In this document: positions 26,119 through 35,307 of the stretch, one piece after another
Layout of the letters: each line of letters opens with the position of its first letter
Position numbering within the stretch: position 1 is the stretch's first letter
Source: DATMBF01 sp035559595
Lineage (GTDB): Bacteria > Bacteroidota > Ignavibacteria > UBA10030
Assembly (NCBI GenBank): GCA_035559595.1
Contig: DATMBF010000015.1
Span: 62,001-126,000 of the forward strand
Direction: 5' to 3'
DNA: 64,000 nucleotides
Position numbers and translations under genes: made by a program
The notes under the pieces: generated by a model
The model's input: the letters and a program-made list of their open reading frames with translations, nothing else
The model's database searches: none
What the model was told of the DNA's origin: nothing

Positions 26119-26667
26119 TTACTTCGTTGCAGTAGCTGCAGCCTTGCCGGCTTTCCGTCTGATGTATTCGCCCTCGTACTTAATTCCCTTTCCTTTGTAC
26201 GGCTCGGGCGGTCGGAGAGACCGAATCTTCGCCGCAACCAGTCCAACAAGCTGTTTGTCCGGCCCGCTGACAACGATGTTCGTTTGTGTCGGCGCCTCGA
26301 TCTTGATTCCCTCGGGTGGGCCAAACACAATCGGGTGTGAATATCCGAGCTGGAGCTGCAACTTCTTGCCTTTCATCTCAGCCCTGTAGCCGACACCGAC
26401 GATTTCAAGTTTCTTCGAGAATCCCTCTGAGACGCCTCGAATCATGTTTTGTATCAGCGCACGCCACAATCCGTGTAACGCTTTTACCGGCTTTTCCTCC
26501 GAATTGCGCGACAATTGGATTTCCGAATCCTTGATTTGCACGTCGATGGCAGGGTGAACGTTGGCGGATAGCTCGCCTCTCGACCCTTTGACGACGACGC
26601 GTCCCTGGGTACAGGTTACCGTAACGCCTTTAGGAATAACAATCGGTTTTCGACCAATACGTGACAC
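26119..26667 (-). CDS. rplF: 50S ribosomal protein L6
   Basis: 182 residues: MSRIGRKPIVIPKGVTV at the start, two repeated alpha/beta domains, and the signature PEPYKGKGIKYEGEYIRRKAGK. Lies at the factor-binding region near the sarcin-ricin loop. spc operon. Confidence 0.97.
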   Translation of the reverse strand: MSRIGRKPIVIPKGVTVTCTQGRVVVKGSRGELSANVHPAIDVQIKDSEIQLSRNSEEKPVKALHGLWRALIQNMIRGVSEGFSKKLEIVGVGYRAEMKGKKLQLQLGYSHPIVFGPPEGIKIEAPTQTNIVVSGPDKQLVGLVAAKIRSLRPPEPYKGKGIKYEGEYIRRKAGKAAATATK

Positions 26668-26688
26668 TGTTCGTTCTCCTCGAAGAAA

Positions 26689-27084
26689 CTACCAGATATA
26701 AGCGATGACTTCCCCGCCGACACCCTCTTTTCGCGCCTGGGCATCCGTCATAACGCCTTTAGACGTCGAGACAATCGCGATGCCGAGTCCACCTAAAACG
26801 CGCGGCAACTCTTCGTCGGCGCGGTATTGCCGGATACCGGGTTTGCTCACACGGCGCAGTCCGGTAATGACAGACTTCCCGTTGTTGTAGCGCAACTGAA
26901 TGCGAAGAACCCCCTGCTTTCCATCCTCAAGAAGTGTGTACCCGCTAATGTACTTCTGCTTGGCGAGAATCTCGGTCATCGCCTTCTTAAGCTTGGAAGC
27001 CGGCACATCAACCCTTTTGTGCTTCGCCTTGCTGGCATTTCGAATTCTCGTCAAAAAATCTGCTATTGGATCAGTCATCGACAT
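26689..27084 (-). CDS. rpsH: 30S ribosomal protein S8
   Basis: 131 residues: [27 protein letters not shown] and the C-terminal [16 protein letters not shown] with GGEVIAYIW. Two in-frame ATG codons fit the GAGGAG site (27084, and two codons later). In E. coli S8 represses the spc operon. Confidence 0.96.
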   Translation of the reverse strand: MSMTDPIADFLTRIRNASKAKHKRVDVPASKLKKAMTEILAKQKYISGYTLLEDGKQGVLRIQLRYNNGKSVITGLRRVSKPGIRQYRADEELPRVLGGLGIAIVSTSKGVMTDAQARKEGVGGEVIAYIW

Positions 27085-27110
27085 CGAAACAAATCTCCTC
27101 GTAAACGTGG

Positions 27111-27296
27111 TTACCAGCTTGCCTTACGGACTCCGGGAATTTTCCCTTCCAGCGCCATCTGGCGGAAGCAGAGTCGGCAGATCCCGAACTTCCGGTAGAA
27201 CGCGCGCGGGCGTCCACAAACGCCGCAACGATTGTGTTGTCGCACTTTATATTTCGGCGTCTTCTTTGCCTTGACGATCATTGCTAAGCGAGCCAC
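27111..27296 (-). CDS. rpsZ: 30S ribosomal protein S14, zinc-binding short form (type Z)
   Basis: 61 residues, the short zinc-containing form. Cys24, Cys27, Cys40 and Cys43 are the ligands (CGVCGRP, CRLC). The end [11 protein letters not shown] is diagnostic. spc operon, after rplE. Confidence 0.97.
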   Translation of the reverse strand: MARLAMIVKAKKTPKYKVRQHNRCGVCGRPRAFYRKFGICRLCFRQMALEGKIPGVRKASW

Positions 27297-27314
27297 GACT
27301 TCGTTCTCCTCTCG

Positions 27315-27962
27315 TTAGGCAGCTGGTGTAAGTACTTCCTGGCGTTTGACAAAAGGCATCCCGAGCCCTCTGAGCAGTTCCATTGCCTCCAGGTCGGTCT
27401 TTGCTGTGGTGACGAACGTGATATCCATACCGGTTATTCTCGTTACCTTGTCCACATCGATTTCCGGAAAGATGATCTGTTCTTTGATCCCAACCGTGTA
27501 GTTACCGTGCCCGTCGAATGAGCGGTCGGAGACTCCACGGAAGTCACGCACTCGCGGCAAAGCAACGTTAATGAACCGATCGAGGAACTCATACATACGC
27601 GCCCGCCGAAGTGTTACGCGGCATCCGATGGCCAAACCTTCTCTAAGTTTGAAGTTGGAGATGGCTTTCTTGGATTTCGTGACGGCGACCTTCTGCCCTG
27701 TGATCATCTCCAGCTCTTTCATCGCCACTTCCAGCAGCTTTGGATCCTGTGTTGCCTGGCCAACGCCGATGTTAATGGCGATCTTCTCGAGGCGTGGCAC
27801 CTGCATAACGCTCTTGTACTGGAATCGCTTCATGAGCGCCGGGACCACCTCTTTCTTATACAGCTCGAACAAACGTGGAGGAACGCCTTTTTCCTCGACG
27901 TGTTTCGTCTTTGGGGCGGCCTCAGCGTTCATTTCTTTCTTGGATGATTTTTCTTTTGCCAT
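27315..27962 (-). CDS. rplE: 50S ribosomal protein L5 with charged N-terminal extension
   Basis: 215 residues, about 30-35 more than usual. The first 25 or so ([20 protein letters not shown]) are a Lys/Glu/Ala-rich extension before the conserved [32 protein letters not shown]. The core includes [25 protein letters not shown] and [12 protein letters not shown]. Binds 5S rRNA and contacts P-site tRNA. The start has an upstream GGGAGAAG, so the extension is probably translated. Confidence 0.95.
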   Translation of the reverse strand: MAKEKSSKKEMNAEAAPKTKHVEEKGVPPRLFELYKKEVVPALMKRFQYKSVMQVPRLEKIAINIGVGQATQDPKLLEVAMKELEMITGQKVAVTKSKKAISNFKLREGLAIGCRVTLRRARMYEFLDRFINVALPRVRDFRGVSDRSFDGHGNYTVGIKEQIIFPEIDVDKVTRITGMDITFVTTAKTDLEAMELLRGLGMPFVKRQEVLTPAA

Positions 27963-27979
27963 CCTTGCTTCTCCCGTCG

Positions 27980-28303
27980 TTAGAACATCTCTTCACATTG
28001 CCTGCAGACCCTCATCGTCTTCCTTTTACCGCTTGTCGGATCGATCACGCGGGCATGTCCTGAGCGAGTTGCTTTGTTACATTTTGGGCAGACAACCATC
28101 ACGTTGGAGGCATGGATTGAGCCCTCTTTTTGTACCACTCCGCCTTGTGGGTTCTTCTGCGACGGTCTCGTGTGTCTCTTGACGATATTGACATTCTCGA
28201 CGATCACGCGATTGCGTTCGGGGATCACCTTCAACACCTTGCCCTGTTTTCCAAGCGCATTGCCCGCAATGACGAGAACAGTATCATTCTTGTGAACGTG
28301 CAT
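27980..28303 (-). CDS. rplX: 50S ribosomal protein L24
   Basis: 107 residues. KOW motif at the start ([40 protein letters not shown]). The C-terminal part has CPKC and CRQC pairs that may bind zinc. One of the first proteins to bind 23S rRNA. Follows rplN. Confidence 0.97.
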   Translation of the reverse strand: MHVHKNDTVLVIAGNALGKQGKVLKVIPERNRVIVENVNIVKRHTRPSQKNPQGGVVQKEGSIHASNVMVVCPKCNKATRSGHARVIDPTSGKRKTMRVCRQCEEMF

Positions 28304-28320
28304 AAGAGTCTCTCTTGAGA

Positions 28321-28689
28321 TTACAGAACTTCCGGTGCCAGAGAAACGATCTTCATGAATTGCTTCTCGCGGAGTTCGCGAGCAACTGGACCGAAGATGC
28401 GGGTTCCACGCGGCTCCCCTTGCTGATTCAGGAGAACAGCCGCATTTTCATCGAAACGAATGAATGTGCCATCGTTTCGTTTCACCTCTTTTTTCGTCCG
28501 AACAACAACGGCTCGCGAGACATCTCCTTTTTTGACAGGAGCGCCGGGAATTGCCGCCTTGACCGAAACGACGATCAAATCGCCGACGGTAGCATAGCGC
28601 TTATCATGCCCGCCGAGAACACGGATGCAGCGAATCTTCTTCGCGCCTGAGTTGTCGGCCACCACTAAATTCGTTTCTTCCTGGATCAT
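28321..28689 (-). CDS. rplN: 50S ribosomal protein L14
   Basis: 122 residues, exactly the common length: [27 protein letters not shown], and [28 protein letters not shown] at the end. Inter-subunit bridge protein. Confidence 0.98.
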   Translation of the reverse strand: MIQEETNLVVADNSGAKKIRCIRVLGGHDKRYATVGDLIVVSVKAAIPGAPVKKGDVSRAVVVRTKKEVKRNDGTFIRFDENAAVLLNQQGEPRGTRIFGPVARELREKQFMKIVSLAPEVL

Positions 28690-28713
28690 CCTGCTAACCT
28701 CGCATTCAGGTCG

Positions 28714-28995
28714 TTACTTTGCTTTCTCAATAACTTCGACAAGTCGCCATCGCTTTCTTTGGCTCAAGGGACGCGTCTCGGCAATCCTGACGAGATCGCC
28801 TATTTCCGCCACCTGTTTCTCATCGTGTGCCATAAAGGTGGACGTCCGTTTGAAGTACTTTTTATAAAGAGGATGAGGAAGGCGACGCTCAACGGCAACA
28901 ACAATGCTTTTCTGCATTTTGTTGCTAATGACCCTACCAACACGCACCTTCCGCCGCCCACGCTCGACGGTATTCGTTGGAGTCTGACTGCTCAT
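28714..28995 (-). CDS. rpsQ: 30S ribosomal protein S17
   Basis: 93 residues, OB fold: [65 protein letters not shown]. Its start overlaps the end of rpmC by 4 bp. Confidence 0.97.
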   Translation of the reverse strand: MSSQTPTNTVERGRRKVRVGRVISNKMQKSIVVAVERRLPHPLYKKYFKRTSTFMAHDEKQVAEIGDLVRIAETRPLSQRKRWRLVEVIEKAK

Positions 28996-29228
28996 GTGCT
29001 CTCTTTCGCTGGTTCAGTTGTTGATTCAGCCTTTGGAGCATTTTTCGCGCGCTCACGCAGAATGGTCCACATTCTGGCGATGTCTTTCTTCGTCTGGCTG
29101 ATCTTCATCGGGTTCTCTAACTGACTGATGACTTTCTGGAAAGCGAGATTCGCGAGGCTCTGTTCCTCTTCTTGAATTCGCTTCCTCAACTCTGCATCAG
29201 AGAGTTTTCGTAAATCGGCTGCTTTCAT
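28992..29228 (-). CDS. rpmC: 50S ribosomal protein L29
   Basis: 78 residues: [48 protein letters not shown] short Glu/Lys/Ala tail extends the usual 60-70 residues. It lies at the peptide-exit tunnel mouth. 5 bp after rplP. Confidence 0.96.
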   Translation of the reverse strand: MKAADLRKLSDAELRKRIQEEEQSLANLAFQKVISQLENPMKISQTKKDIARMWTILRERAKNAPKAESTTEPAKEST

Positions 29229-29233
29229 TCCTC

Positions 29234-29653
29234 TTATCCTTCGTAGTCCACTCGCGAAACAAACTTGGTCTTGATCGGAAGCTTATGTGCGGCAAGCTGG
29301 AGCGCTTCCGCGGCAACCGCTTTGCGAATTCCGCCAAGCTCGAAGAGCACCGTGCCCGGCTTCACCACCGCGACCCAGAATTCCGGAATTCCTTTGCCGC
29401 TTCCCATACGCGTTTCTGCAGGCTTTTTCGTGACCGGTTTCGTCGGGAAGATTCTAATCCACACTTTTCCCTCGCGCTTCATCATACGCGTGAGAGCGAC
29501 ACGGGATGCCTCGATTTGCCGCTGGGTAATCCAACCGGGCTCGAGGGCCTTGAGTCCAAAATCACCGAATGCCACCGTTGCACCACGTGTGGCCTTTCCC
29601 CGCATCCGTCCACGCTGGGCTTTTCTGAATTTTACACGCTTCGGCATTAACAT
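29234..29653 (-). CDS. rplP: 50S ribosomal protein L16
   Basis: 139 residues: [34 protein letters not shown], and [24 protein letters not shown]. Near the A-site tRNA elbow. An ATG two codons before the canonical MPKRVKF fits the AAGGAG site better. Confidence 0.97.
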   Translation of the reverse strand: MLMPKRVKFRKAQRGRMRGKATRGATVAFGDFGLKALEPGWITQRQIEASRVALTRMMKREGKVWIRIFPTKPVTKKPAETRMGSGKGIPEFWVAVVKPGTVLFELGGIRKAVAAEALQLAAHKLPIKTKFVSRVDYEG

Positions 29654-29672
29654 AGAATTATCGACTCCTTAT

Positions 29673-30317
29673 TTACGCACGCCCTTGCATGCCGCCGAAC
29701 ACCTCACCTTTACAGATCCACACTTTCACGCCGATTGCTCCGTAGATCGTCCGCGCAGTTGCGATCGCATAGTCGATATCGGCTCGTATTGTTTGTAACG
29801 GGATGCGTCCTTCTTTGTACTGCTCCGTTCGGGCGATTTCAGCTCCACCAAGCCGACCGGCACACATGACGCGGATTCCCTCGGCACCCATACGCATTGC
29901 TGCGGTGATCGCCTGCTTCATCGCACGACGAAACGAGATGCGTCCCTCAAGTTGCGTGGCAATGTTTTCGGCAACCAGGTAGGCATCCAGCTCCGGCCGC
30001 TTGATTTCATGGATCAGAATCTTTACTTCCTTCGAGGTAATCTTCTTCAACTCTTCTTCCAGTTGGGCAATCTCTTTTCCGCTCTTACCGATGACAATTC
30101 CGGGTCGGGAAGTATGAATCGTAATCACCGCCCGCTTCGGCGTCCGATCGATCTGAATCCTTGAAATTCCTGCCTTCTTCAGGCGACTGCGAATGTAGTT
30201 GCGAACAACAAGGTCTTCTTGAATCTTGCTGGCGAAGCTCTTCTGGTCAAACCAGTTCGAGTCCCAGCTTTTGGTGATCCCGAGTCGGAATCCAAGCGGA
30301 TTAGTTTTTTGACCCAA
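29673..30317 (-). CDS. rpsC: 30S ribosomal protein S3
   Basis: 214 residues: [22 protein letters not shown] domain ([21 protein letters not shown]) and C-terminal domain ([37 protein letters not shown]). Forms part of the mRNA entry channel helicase. It directly abuts rplV with no spacer. Confidence 0.98.
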   Translation of the reverse strand: MGQKTNPLGFRLGITKSWDSNWFDQKSFASKIQEDLVVRNYIRSRLKKAGISRIQIDRTPKRAVITIHTSRPGIVIGKSGKEIAQLEEELKKITSKEVKILIHEIKRPELDAYLVAENIATQLEGRISFRRAMKQAITAAMRMGAEGIRVMCAGRLGGAEIARTEQYKEGRIPLQTIRADIDYAIATARTIYGAIGVKVWICKGEVFGGMQGRA

Positions 30318-30833
30318 TCAGTCCTCCGATTTTCCTGCTTTCGTTGATTTTGCTTTTGGTGTCTTTGACTTCGTTGTCGTTTTCTTCGCAGCCGGCTTCT
30401 TCTCAACCGCCTTTGGCTCCGCAGCCGCTCCTTGAACGGGCCCCTTGTCCTTTGCCGGTGCGGGTTTGCGAACTTCAGCCACGCGTTTCTCAGCTCTCTG
30501 AGCAATGACGATTGTAACGTGATTCGACCGCTTGCGAATGCGATACGCACGGCCTTGCGGGGCGGGCGAGATTCTCTTGAGCATCGGTCCACCGTCGACG
30601 TATGCTTCTTTGACGTACAGTTGATTCAGATCGACGCGACCGGCTTCATCTTTGCTTTGAAAATTCGAGATCGCCGAACGCAGAACCTTTTCGGCCGCAC
30701 GCGCCGCATGCTTTGGAGAAAAATGCAGGATCGTCAGCGCCTCCTCGACATTCCTCCCGCGAATCAAATCAATGACAAGCCGCATCTTCCGAGGCGACGA
30801 TCCGATGTAACGATTGATTGCTCTGGCTTCCAT
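30318..30833 (-). CDS. rplV: 50S ribosomal protein L22 with C-terminal extension
   Basis: 171 residues. The core of about 115 is standard (NRYIGSSPRKMRLVIDLIRGRNVEEAL, RAYRIRKRSNHVTIVIAQR). The last 55 or so residues are an added Lys/Ala/Pro-rich tail (KKPAAKKTTTKSKTPKAKST). Its loop lines the exit tunnel; the tail would lie on the outer surface. The stop codon touches the rpsC start. Confidence 0.96.
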   Translation of the reverse strand: MEARAINRYIGSSPRKMRLVIDLIRGRNVEEALTILHFSPKHAARAAEKVLRSAISNFQSKDEAGRVDLNQLYVKEAYVDGGPMLKRISPAPQGRAYRIRKRSNHVTIVIAQRAEKRVAEVRKPAPAKDKGPVQGAAAEPKAVEKKPAAKKTTTKSKTPKAKSTKAGKSED

Positions 30834-30845
30834 AGTTGTTTCGTC

Positions 30846-31133
30846 TTATGCCGGCGTAGTTGTCTTTTCCGATTTGATGCCCGGATGTCCTCTGAAAATC
30901 CGTGTCGGAGCGAACTCACCAAGCTTGTGGCCAACCATCGCCTCGGTGACATAGACTGGGATGAACTTGTTCCCGTTATGCACGGCGAACGTGTGTCCGA
31001 CGAAATCGGGAATAATAGTGCAAGCCCGCGCCCAAGTCTTGATGACCTTCTTCTGGTTAGATTTGTTCAACGCTTCGATCTTTTTGGCAAGCTTGGGGTC
31101 AACATACGGCCCCTTTTTGAGTGAACGACTCAT
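30846..31133 (-). CDS. rpsS: 30S ribosomal protein S19
   Basis: 95 residues: [40 protein letters not shown] and [17 protein letters not shown]. Head protein close to S13. S10 operon. Confidence 0.97.
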   Translation of the reverse strand: MSRSLKKGPYVDPKLAKKIEALNKSNQKKVIKTWARACTIIPDFVGHTFAVHNGNKFIPVYVTEAMVGHKLGEFAPTRIFRGHPGIKSEKTTTPA

Positions 31134-31156
31134 ACGGTTCTTTCAGTCTTCTGAGA

Positions 31157-31990
31157 TTACTTCCTGCGTTTCACGATGTACTTGTTCGAAAGATTCTTAC
31201 GCTTTCGGGTCTTCAAACCTTTTGCATATTGACCCCATGGCGACTCGGGATGCTGCCATCCACCACCGCTCTTCGATCGACCCTCACCGCCACCCATCGG
31301 ATGGTCAACGGGGTTCATCGCCATACCGCGAGTCTGTGGACGGATACCCAGCCAGCGGGATCTGCCGGCCTTGCCGAGACTGATGTTCTCATGATCGGCG
31401 TTGCCAACAACGCCGACCGTGGCATAACAGTTGGCGAAGAATTTTCGCATCTCGCCCGAGGGAAGCTTCAATGTCACAAAGTCGCCTTCTTTCGCCATCA
31501 GCTGCAGAGAGTTGCCAGCGCTGCGACCAATCTGTCCCCCCTTGCCGGGACGGAGCTCTACGTTATGGACAAACGTGCCTACCGGAATGTTGCCGAGCGG
31601 GAGGGAATTCCCCACCTGCACATCGGCGTTGGGGCCGGCACTTAGCGTTGCACCGACCTTCAGGCCGTCGGGTGCAATGATGTATCTCTTCTCTCCATCT
31701 TTGTACTGAAGCAGAGCGATACGCGCAGACCGATTGGGATCGTACTCAATAGCAGCCACTTTCGCATCGATGCCATGTTTGTCACGACGGAAATCGATAA
31801 CACGATACAGCCGCTTGTGACCACCGCCTCGATGGCGCGACGTAATGCGGCCAAGATTGTTTCGGCCACCGGAGCTCTTCTTAGGCTCAAGGAGCGACTT
31901 CTCAGGCTTCTTCTTCGTGACCTCTTCGAACGTGGAAATCGAGTAGAAGCGTGTCGCTGGTGTAATCGGTCGTAGTTTTCGAATTGGCAT
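31157..31990 (-). CDS. rplB: 50S ribosomal protein L2
   Basis: 277 residues, normal length: [36 protein letters not shown], and the peptidyl-transferase-near [14 protein letters not shown] motif, here [21 protein letters not shown]. Needed for subunit association. Confidence 0.98.
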   Translation of the reverse strand: MPIRKLRPITPATRFYSISTFEEVTKKKPEKSLLEPKKSSGGRNNLGRITSRHRGGGHKRLYRVIDFRRDKHGIDAKVAAIEYDPNRSARIALLQYKDGEKRYIIAPDGLKVGATLSAGPNADVQVGNSLPLGNIPVGTFVHNVELRPGKGGQIGRSAGNSLQLMAKEGDFVTLKLPSGEMRKFFANCYATVGVVGNADHENISLGKAGRSRWLGIRPQTRGMAMNPVDHPMGGGEGRSKSGGGWQHPESPWGQYAKGLKTRKRKNLSNKYIVKRRK

Positions 31991-32008
31991 CTGAATTCTT
32001 TCCCGCTA

Positions 32009-32299
32009 TCAAACGTTCTCGAAGTAGTCGATCTTGTCGCCTTCCTTCAGCGTTACGATAGCCTTTTTCCAAGTTTTTGTCCGCCCCTGAAATCTCCCGC
32101 TCCGCGTCAACTGGGTCTTGGCTTTCCCTTTCACCACCATAGTCCGGACAGAGAGAACTTTGACTTTAAACTTCGCCTCAACCGCTTTACCGATCTGAAT
32201 CTTGTTCGCACCATCCTCCACCTCAAACGCATATTGTCTCTTGTCTTGCAGACCCGTAATCTTCTCAGTCAAGATGGGTCGTTTCAGAATTCCTACCAT
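32009..32299 (-). CDS. rplW: 50S ribosomal protein L23
   Basis: 96 residues: ILKRPILTEKITGLQDKRQYAFEV, FKVKVLSVRTMVVKGK. Docking site for trigger factor and SRP at the tunnel exit. S10 operon between rplD and rplB. Confidence 0.97.
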   Translation of the reverse strand: MVGILKRPILTEKITGLQDKRQYAFEVEDGANKIQIGKAVEAKFKVKVLSVRTMVVKGKAKTQLTRSGRFQGRTKTWKKAIVTLKEGDKIDYFENV

Positions 32300-32307
32300 G
32301 GTGCACC

Positions 32308-32937
32308 TTAGTTCTTAAGTGAATTCTCCAACGCCGAAAGAGCGCTCTTTTGGATCAGGAGAATCTGGTTATCCAGAAGATCAACGATAGAAGCCTTGTC
32401 TGCTTCCCGAATGTTCAATGTTGGAATGTTCCGGCCTGACTTCACAAATGCGGCGGAGTTCCCTTTTGTCAGGAACAGCGTCTTCTTCGAAGCGGCCTGG
32501 AACGCTTTCAGTACCGAATGAAGTTCCTTTGTCTTCGGCGTTTCGATCGAAAAATCCTCAATCACCCTAATTGCGGCGTCTTTTGCCTTGTACGCTAACG
32601 CCGACTTGCGAGCCAGCTTCTTCACCTTTGCTGGAAGCTTTACAACATAATCGTGAGGCATCGGACCAAAAATCGAACCACCACCAACCCACAACGGTGA
32701 TCGGATTGTTCCGGCCCGAGCGCGGCCGGTCTTCTTCTGGCGAAACGGCTTCTTGCCGCCTCCGCGAACTTCGTTTCGCGGCTTCACTTTGTGCGTCCCT
32801 TGCCGCTGGTGGGCTTGATACGCCCTCACGGCCTGATAGATCGCGTGATCGTTCGGTGTGATCTCAAAGATCGCCGGGTCGAGCGTCACCTTCTCGCCGG
32901 TGGGAGTTCCATCTCTTTTATAGACTTCGACCTGCAT
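32308..32937 (-). CDS. rplD: 50S ribosomal protein L4
   Basis: 209 residues: VRAYQAHQRQGTHKVKPRNEV, GGKKPFRQKKTGRARAGTIRSP, GGGSIFGP. The basic loop lines the exit tunnel. In E. coli L4 also represses its own operon; no matching leader hairpin was identified with certainty here. Confidence 0.97.
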   Translation of the reverse strand: MQVEVYKRDGTPTGEKVTLDPAIFEITPNDHAIYQAVRAYQAHQRQGTHKVKPRNEVRGGGKKPFRQKKTGRARAGTIRSPLWVGGGSIFGPMPHDYVVKLPAKVKKLARKSALAYKAKDAAIRVIEDFSIETPKTKELHSVLKAFQAASKKTLFLTKGNSAAFVKSGRNIPTLNIREADKASIVDLLDNQILLIQKSALSALENSLKN

Positions 32938-32947
32938 CGCTTCCTCT

Positions 32948-33586
32948 TTACTGATGCTGCTTGATGATCTGGAGATATGAGTTGATGGCGCCCGGTACCG
33001 ACCCCTTCACAATCAAGAGGTTCGAGTCCGGAATGACCTTGATGACTTTAAGATTGCGAATGGTCACTCGGTCATTGCCCATTCTTCCGGCCATGCGCAT
33101 GCCTTTGAAGACTCGTGACGGGAACGAGCTCGAACCGATCGACCCGGGTGCACGAACGCGATCCGAAGCACCGTGTGTGGTCATCCCCACACCACCGAAA
33201 TGATGCCGCTTCACGACTCCCTGGAACCCACGTCCTTTCGACTGACCGATCACGTTGACGACATCGCCCTGGTGGAACAGATCAACGCGAATCTCCTGGC
33301 CTTTCTTGACCGCTTTCCCGTTGAAGTTCCGAAACTCGCGGATGAGTCGGCGGGGCTTCACATTCGCCTTTGCGAAATGGCCGGCAAGCGGTTTGTTGGT
33401 CGACTTCTGTCGCCGCTCATCGAAACCAAGTTGAACGGCATCATAACCGTCGCGCTCTTTCGTCTTCACCTGCGTGACGTAGCAAGGACCTGCCTCGATG
33501 ACGGTGCAAGGAACAGCCTGCCCGTTCTCATCGAACAGCGTTGTCATTCCTAATTTTTTACCGAGAATACCACTCACGGCTTCCAC
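32948..33586 (-). CDS. rplC: 50S ribosomal protein L3
   Basis: 212 residues: GILGKKLGMTTLFDENGQAVPCTVIEAGP and the glycine-rich SKGRGFQGVVKRHHFGGVGMTTHG loop that reaches the peptidyl-transferase centre. Second gene of the S10 operon. Confidence 0.98.
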   Translation of the reverse strand: MEAVSGILGKKLGMTTLFDENGQAVPCTVIEAGPCYVTQVKTKERDGYDAVQLGFDERRQKSTNKPLAGHFAKANVKPRRLIREFRNFNGKAVKKGQEIRVDLFHQGDVVNVIGQSKGRGFQGVVKRHHFGGVGMTTHGASDRVRAPGSIGSSSFPSRVFKGMRMAGRMGNDRVTIRNLKVIKVIPDSNLLIVKGSVPGAINSYLQIIKQHQ

Positions 33587-33651
33587 TCCTTACCTGTAAC
33601 CGACAGTCAATGCCGGAGGTTGTACACAATCGTGTTCTTCAATCCCTGGAA

Positions 33652-33960
33652 TTAAACCTTGATCTCCACATCCACACCTGCAGGCAGCTCAAGCTTCATC
33701 AATGAATCGACGGTCTTGCTTGTCGAATTCAAGATGTCGATCAGCCTTTTGTGCGATCGCGTCTCGAACTGCTCTCGCGACTTCTTGTCCACATGGGGCG
33801 ACCGGAGCACGGTGTAGACGGTCTTTTTCGTCGGCAGGGGGATTGGACCGGAGACCACCGCACCGGTTGACTTCACGGTCTTGATGATTTTCTCCGCCGA
33901 CTTGTCGATCAAGTTATGATCGTAGGATTTAAGCTTGATTCTGATTTTTTGACCAGCCAC
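33652..33960 (-). CDS. rpsJ: 30S ribosomal protein S10 (NusE)
   Basis: 102 residues: [59 protein letters not shown]. Also acts as NusE in antitermination. First gene of the S10 group, 84 bp after tuf, with a terminator-like hairpin and a second small hairpin in the gap. Confidence 0.98.
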   Translation of the reverse strand: MAGQKIRIKLKSYDHNLIDKSAEKIIKTVKSTGAVVSGPIPLPTKKTVYTVLRSPHVDKKSREQFETRSHKRLIDILNSTSKTVDSLMKLELPAGVDVEIKV

Positions 33961-33975
33961 TGGAAACCTCCGAAT

Positions 33976-33991
33976 CCTGAGAAACCTCAGG
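33976..33991 (-). promoter_or_regulatory. Small hairpin just before rpsJ
   Basis: A perfect 6-bp stem CCTGAG/CTCAGG with a 4-base loop lies between the tuf terminator and the rpsJ ribosome-binding site (CGGAGG at about 33967-33972). It has no T-run. It could modulate S10 translation or mRNA processing; the role is not established. Confidence 0.4.
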
Positions 33992-34012
33992 ACATGAAAC
34001 GACTCCGAAACG

Positions 34013-34037
34013 AAAAGGCCCCGCCAGAGGCGGAGCC
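34013..34037 (-). terminator. Terminator or attenuator between tuf and rpsJ
   Basis: A 9-bp stem (34017-34025 with 34029-34037, one G-T pair) with a 3-base loop is followed on the minus strand by TTTTCGTTTC. It begins 8 bases after the tuf stop codon. No promoter is seen between it and rpsJ, so readthrough must supply the S10 group unless a promoter lies inside tuf. Confidence 0.8.
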
Positions 34038-34044
34038 ACTCCTC

Positions 34045-35256
34045 TTATTCAATAATCTTCGTGACGACTCCGGCGCCGACCGTCCGGCCACCCTCGCGGA
34101 TAGCAAAACGGAGTCCCTCTTCCATTGCAATGGGAGAGATAAGCTCGATCGTCATATTGTCGACGTTGTCGCCGGGCATGACCATTTCGACACCGCTGGG
34201 GAGTTGAACAACCCCCGTCACGTCGGTCGTTCGAAAGTAAAATTGTGGACGATAGCCGTTGAGGAACGGTGTGTGCCGTCCACCCTCTTCCTTTTTCAGC
34301 ACGTAGACCTGCGCGGTAAACTTCTTATGAGGCGTAATGGACCCCGGCTTGGCGATAACCATACCGCGCTCAAGCTCGTTCTTCTCGACGCCACGGAGGA
34401 GCAACCCTGCGTTATCGCCTGCAACGACCTCATCAAGCTCCTTGCGGAACATTTCGGCACCGGTAATAACGGTCTTCTTATGCTGACCCAGACCGATGAC
34501 TTCAACTTCGTCGCCAACCTTTGCACGACCCCGCTCGACACGGCCAGTGCCGACGGTTCCACGACCGGTAATCGAGAACACGTCTTCCACCGGCATCAAG
34601 AACGGCTTGTCGACATCACGCTGCGGCAAGGGGACGTACGAATCGACCGCATCCATCAAATCATAAATGCATTTGAACGCCGGATCGTCCACTTTGGAAT
34701 CCGGCCGGAGGGCCGCCTCCATCGCCTTGAGGGCAGATCCGCGAATAACAGGGATCTCATCGCCGGGAAACTCGTACTTTTTGAGCAGATCGCGCAGTTC
34801 CAGCTCGACGAGATCGAGGAGCTCAGGATCATCGACCGCGTCGACCTTGTTCATGAAGACCACGATACGAGGAACGCCGACCTGCCGGGCAAGGAGAATG
34901 TGTTCGCGCGTCTGAGGCATGGGGCCGTCCGTTGCCGCAACAACCAGAATGGCGCCATCCATCTGCGCGGCACCGGTAATCATGTTCTTGACGTAGTCAG
35001 CGTGACCCGGGCAATCGACGTGCGCATAGTGACGCTTTTCGGTCGAATATTCGACATGTGCAGTGGCAATCGTGATCCCACGAGCGCGCTCTTCCGGAGC
35101 GTTGTCGATCGAGTCGAACGTTCGGACCTGAGACAATCCTTTTTTGGCGAGCACCATGGTAATGGCGGCCGTCAACGTTGTCTTTCCGTGGTCAACGTGT
35201 CCGATCGTCCCTACGTTGACGTGCGGCTTGCTGCGATCAAACTTTTCTTTTGCCAT
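34045..35256 (-). CDS. tuf: Elongation factor Tu
   Basis: 403 residues, three domains. G1 GHVDHGKTT at about 19-27, G2 RGITI, G3 DCPGHADY, G4 NKVD. Delivers aminoacyl-tRNA to the ribosome. The residues 180-205 stretch ([20 protein letters not shown]) is typical. It is the only tuf copy in the window, placed after fusA. Confidence 0.99.
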   Translation of the reverse strand: MAKEKFDRSKPHVNVGTIGHVDHGKTTLTAAITMVLAKKGLSQVRTFDSIDNAPEERARGITIATAHVEYSTEKRHYAHVDCPGHADYVKNMITGAAQMDGAILVVAATDGPMPQTREHILLARQVGVPRIVVFMNKVDAVDDPELLDLVELELRDLLKKYEFPGDEIPVIRGSALKAMEAALRPDSKVDDPAFKCIYDLMDAVDSYVPLPQRDVDKPFLMPVEDVFSITGRGTVGTGRVERGRAKVGDEVEVIGLGQHKKTVITGAEMFRKELDEVVAGDNAGLLLRGVEKNELERGMVIAKPGSITPHKKFTAQVYVLKKEEGGRHTPFLNGYRPQFYFRTTDVTGVVQLPSGVEMVMPGDNVDNMTIELISPIAMEEGLRFAIREGGRTVGAGVVTKIIE

Positions 35257-35307
35257 AGGATAGATCTCCTTGTAGTGGGTCTGATTTCAAAAAAGAAGTT
35301 GTCGATG

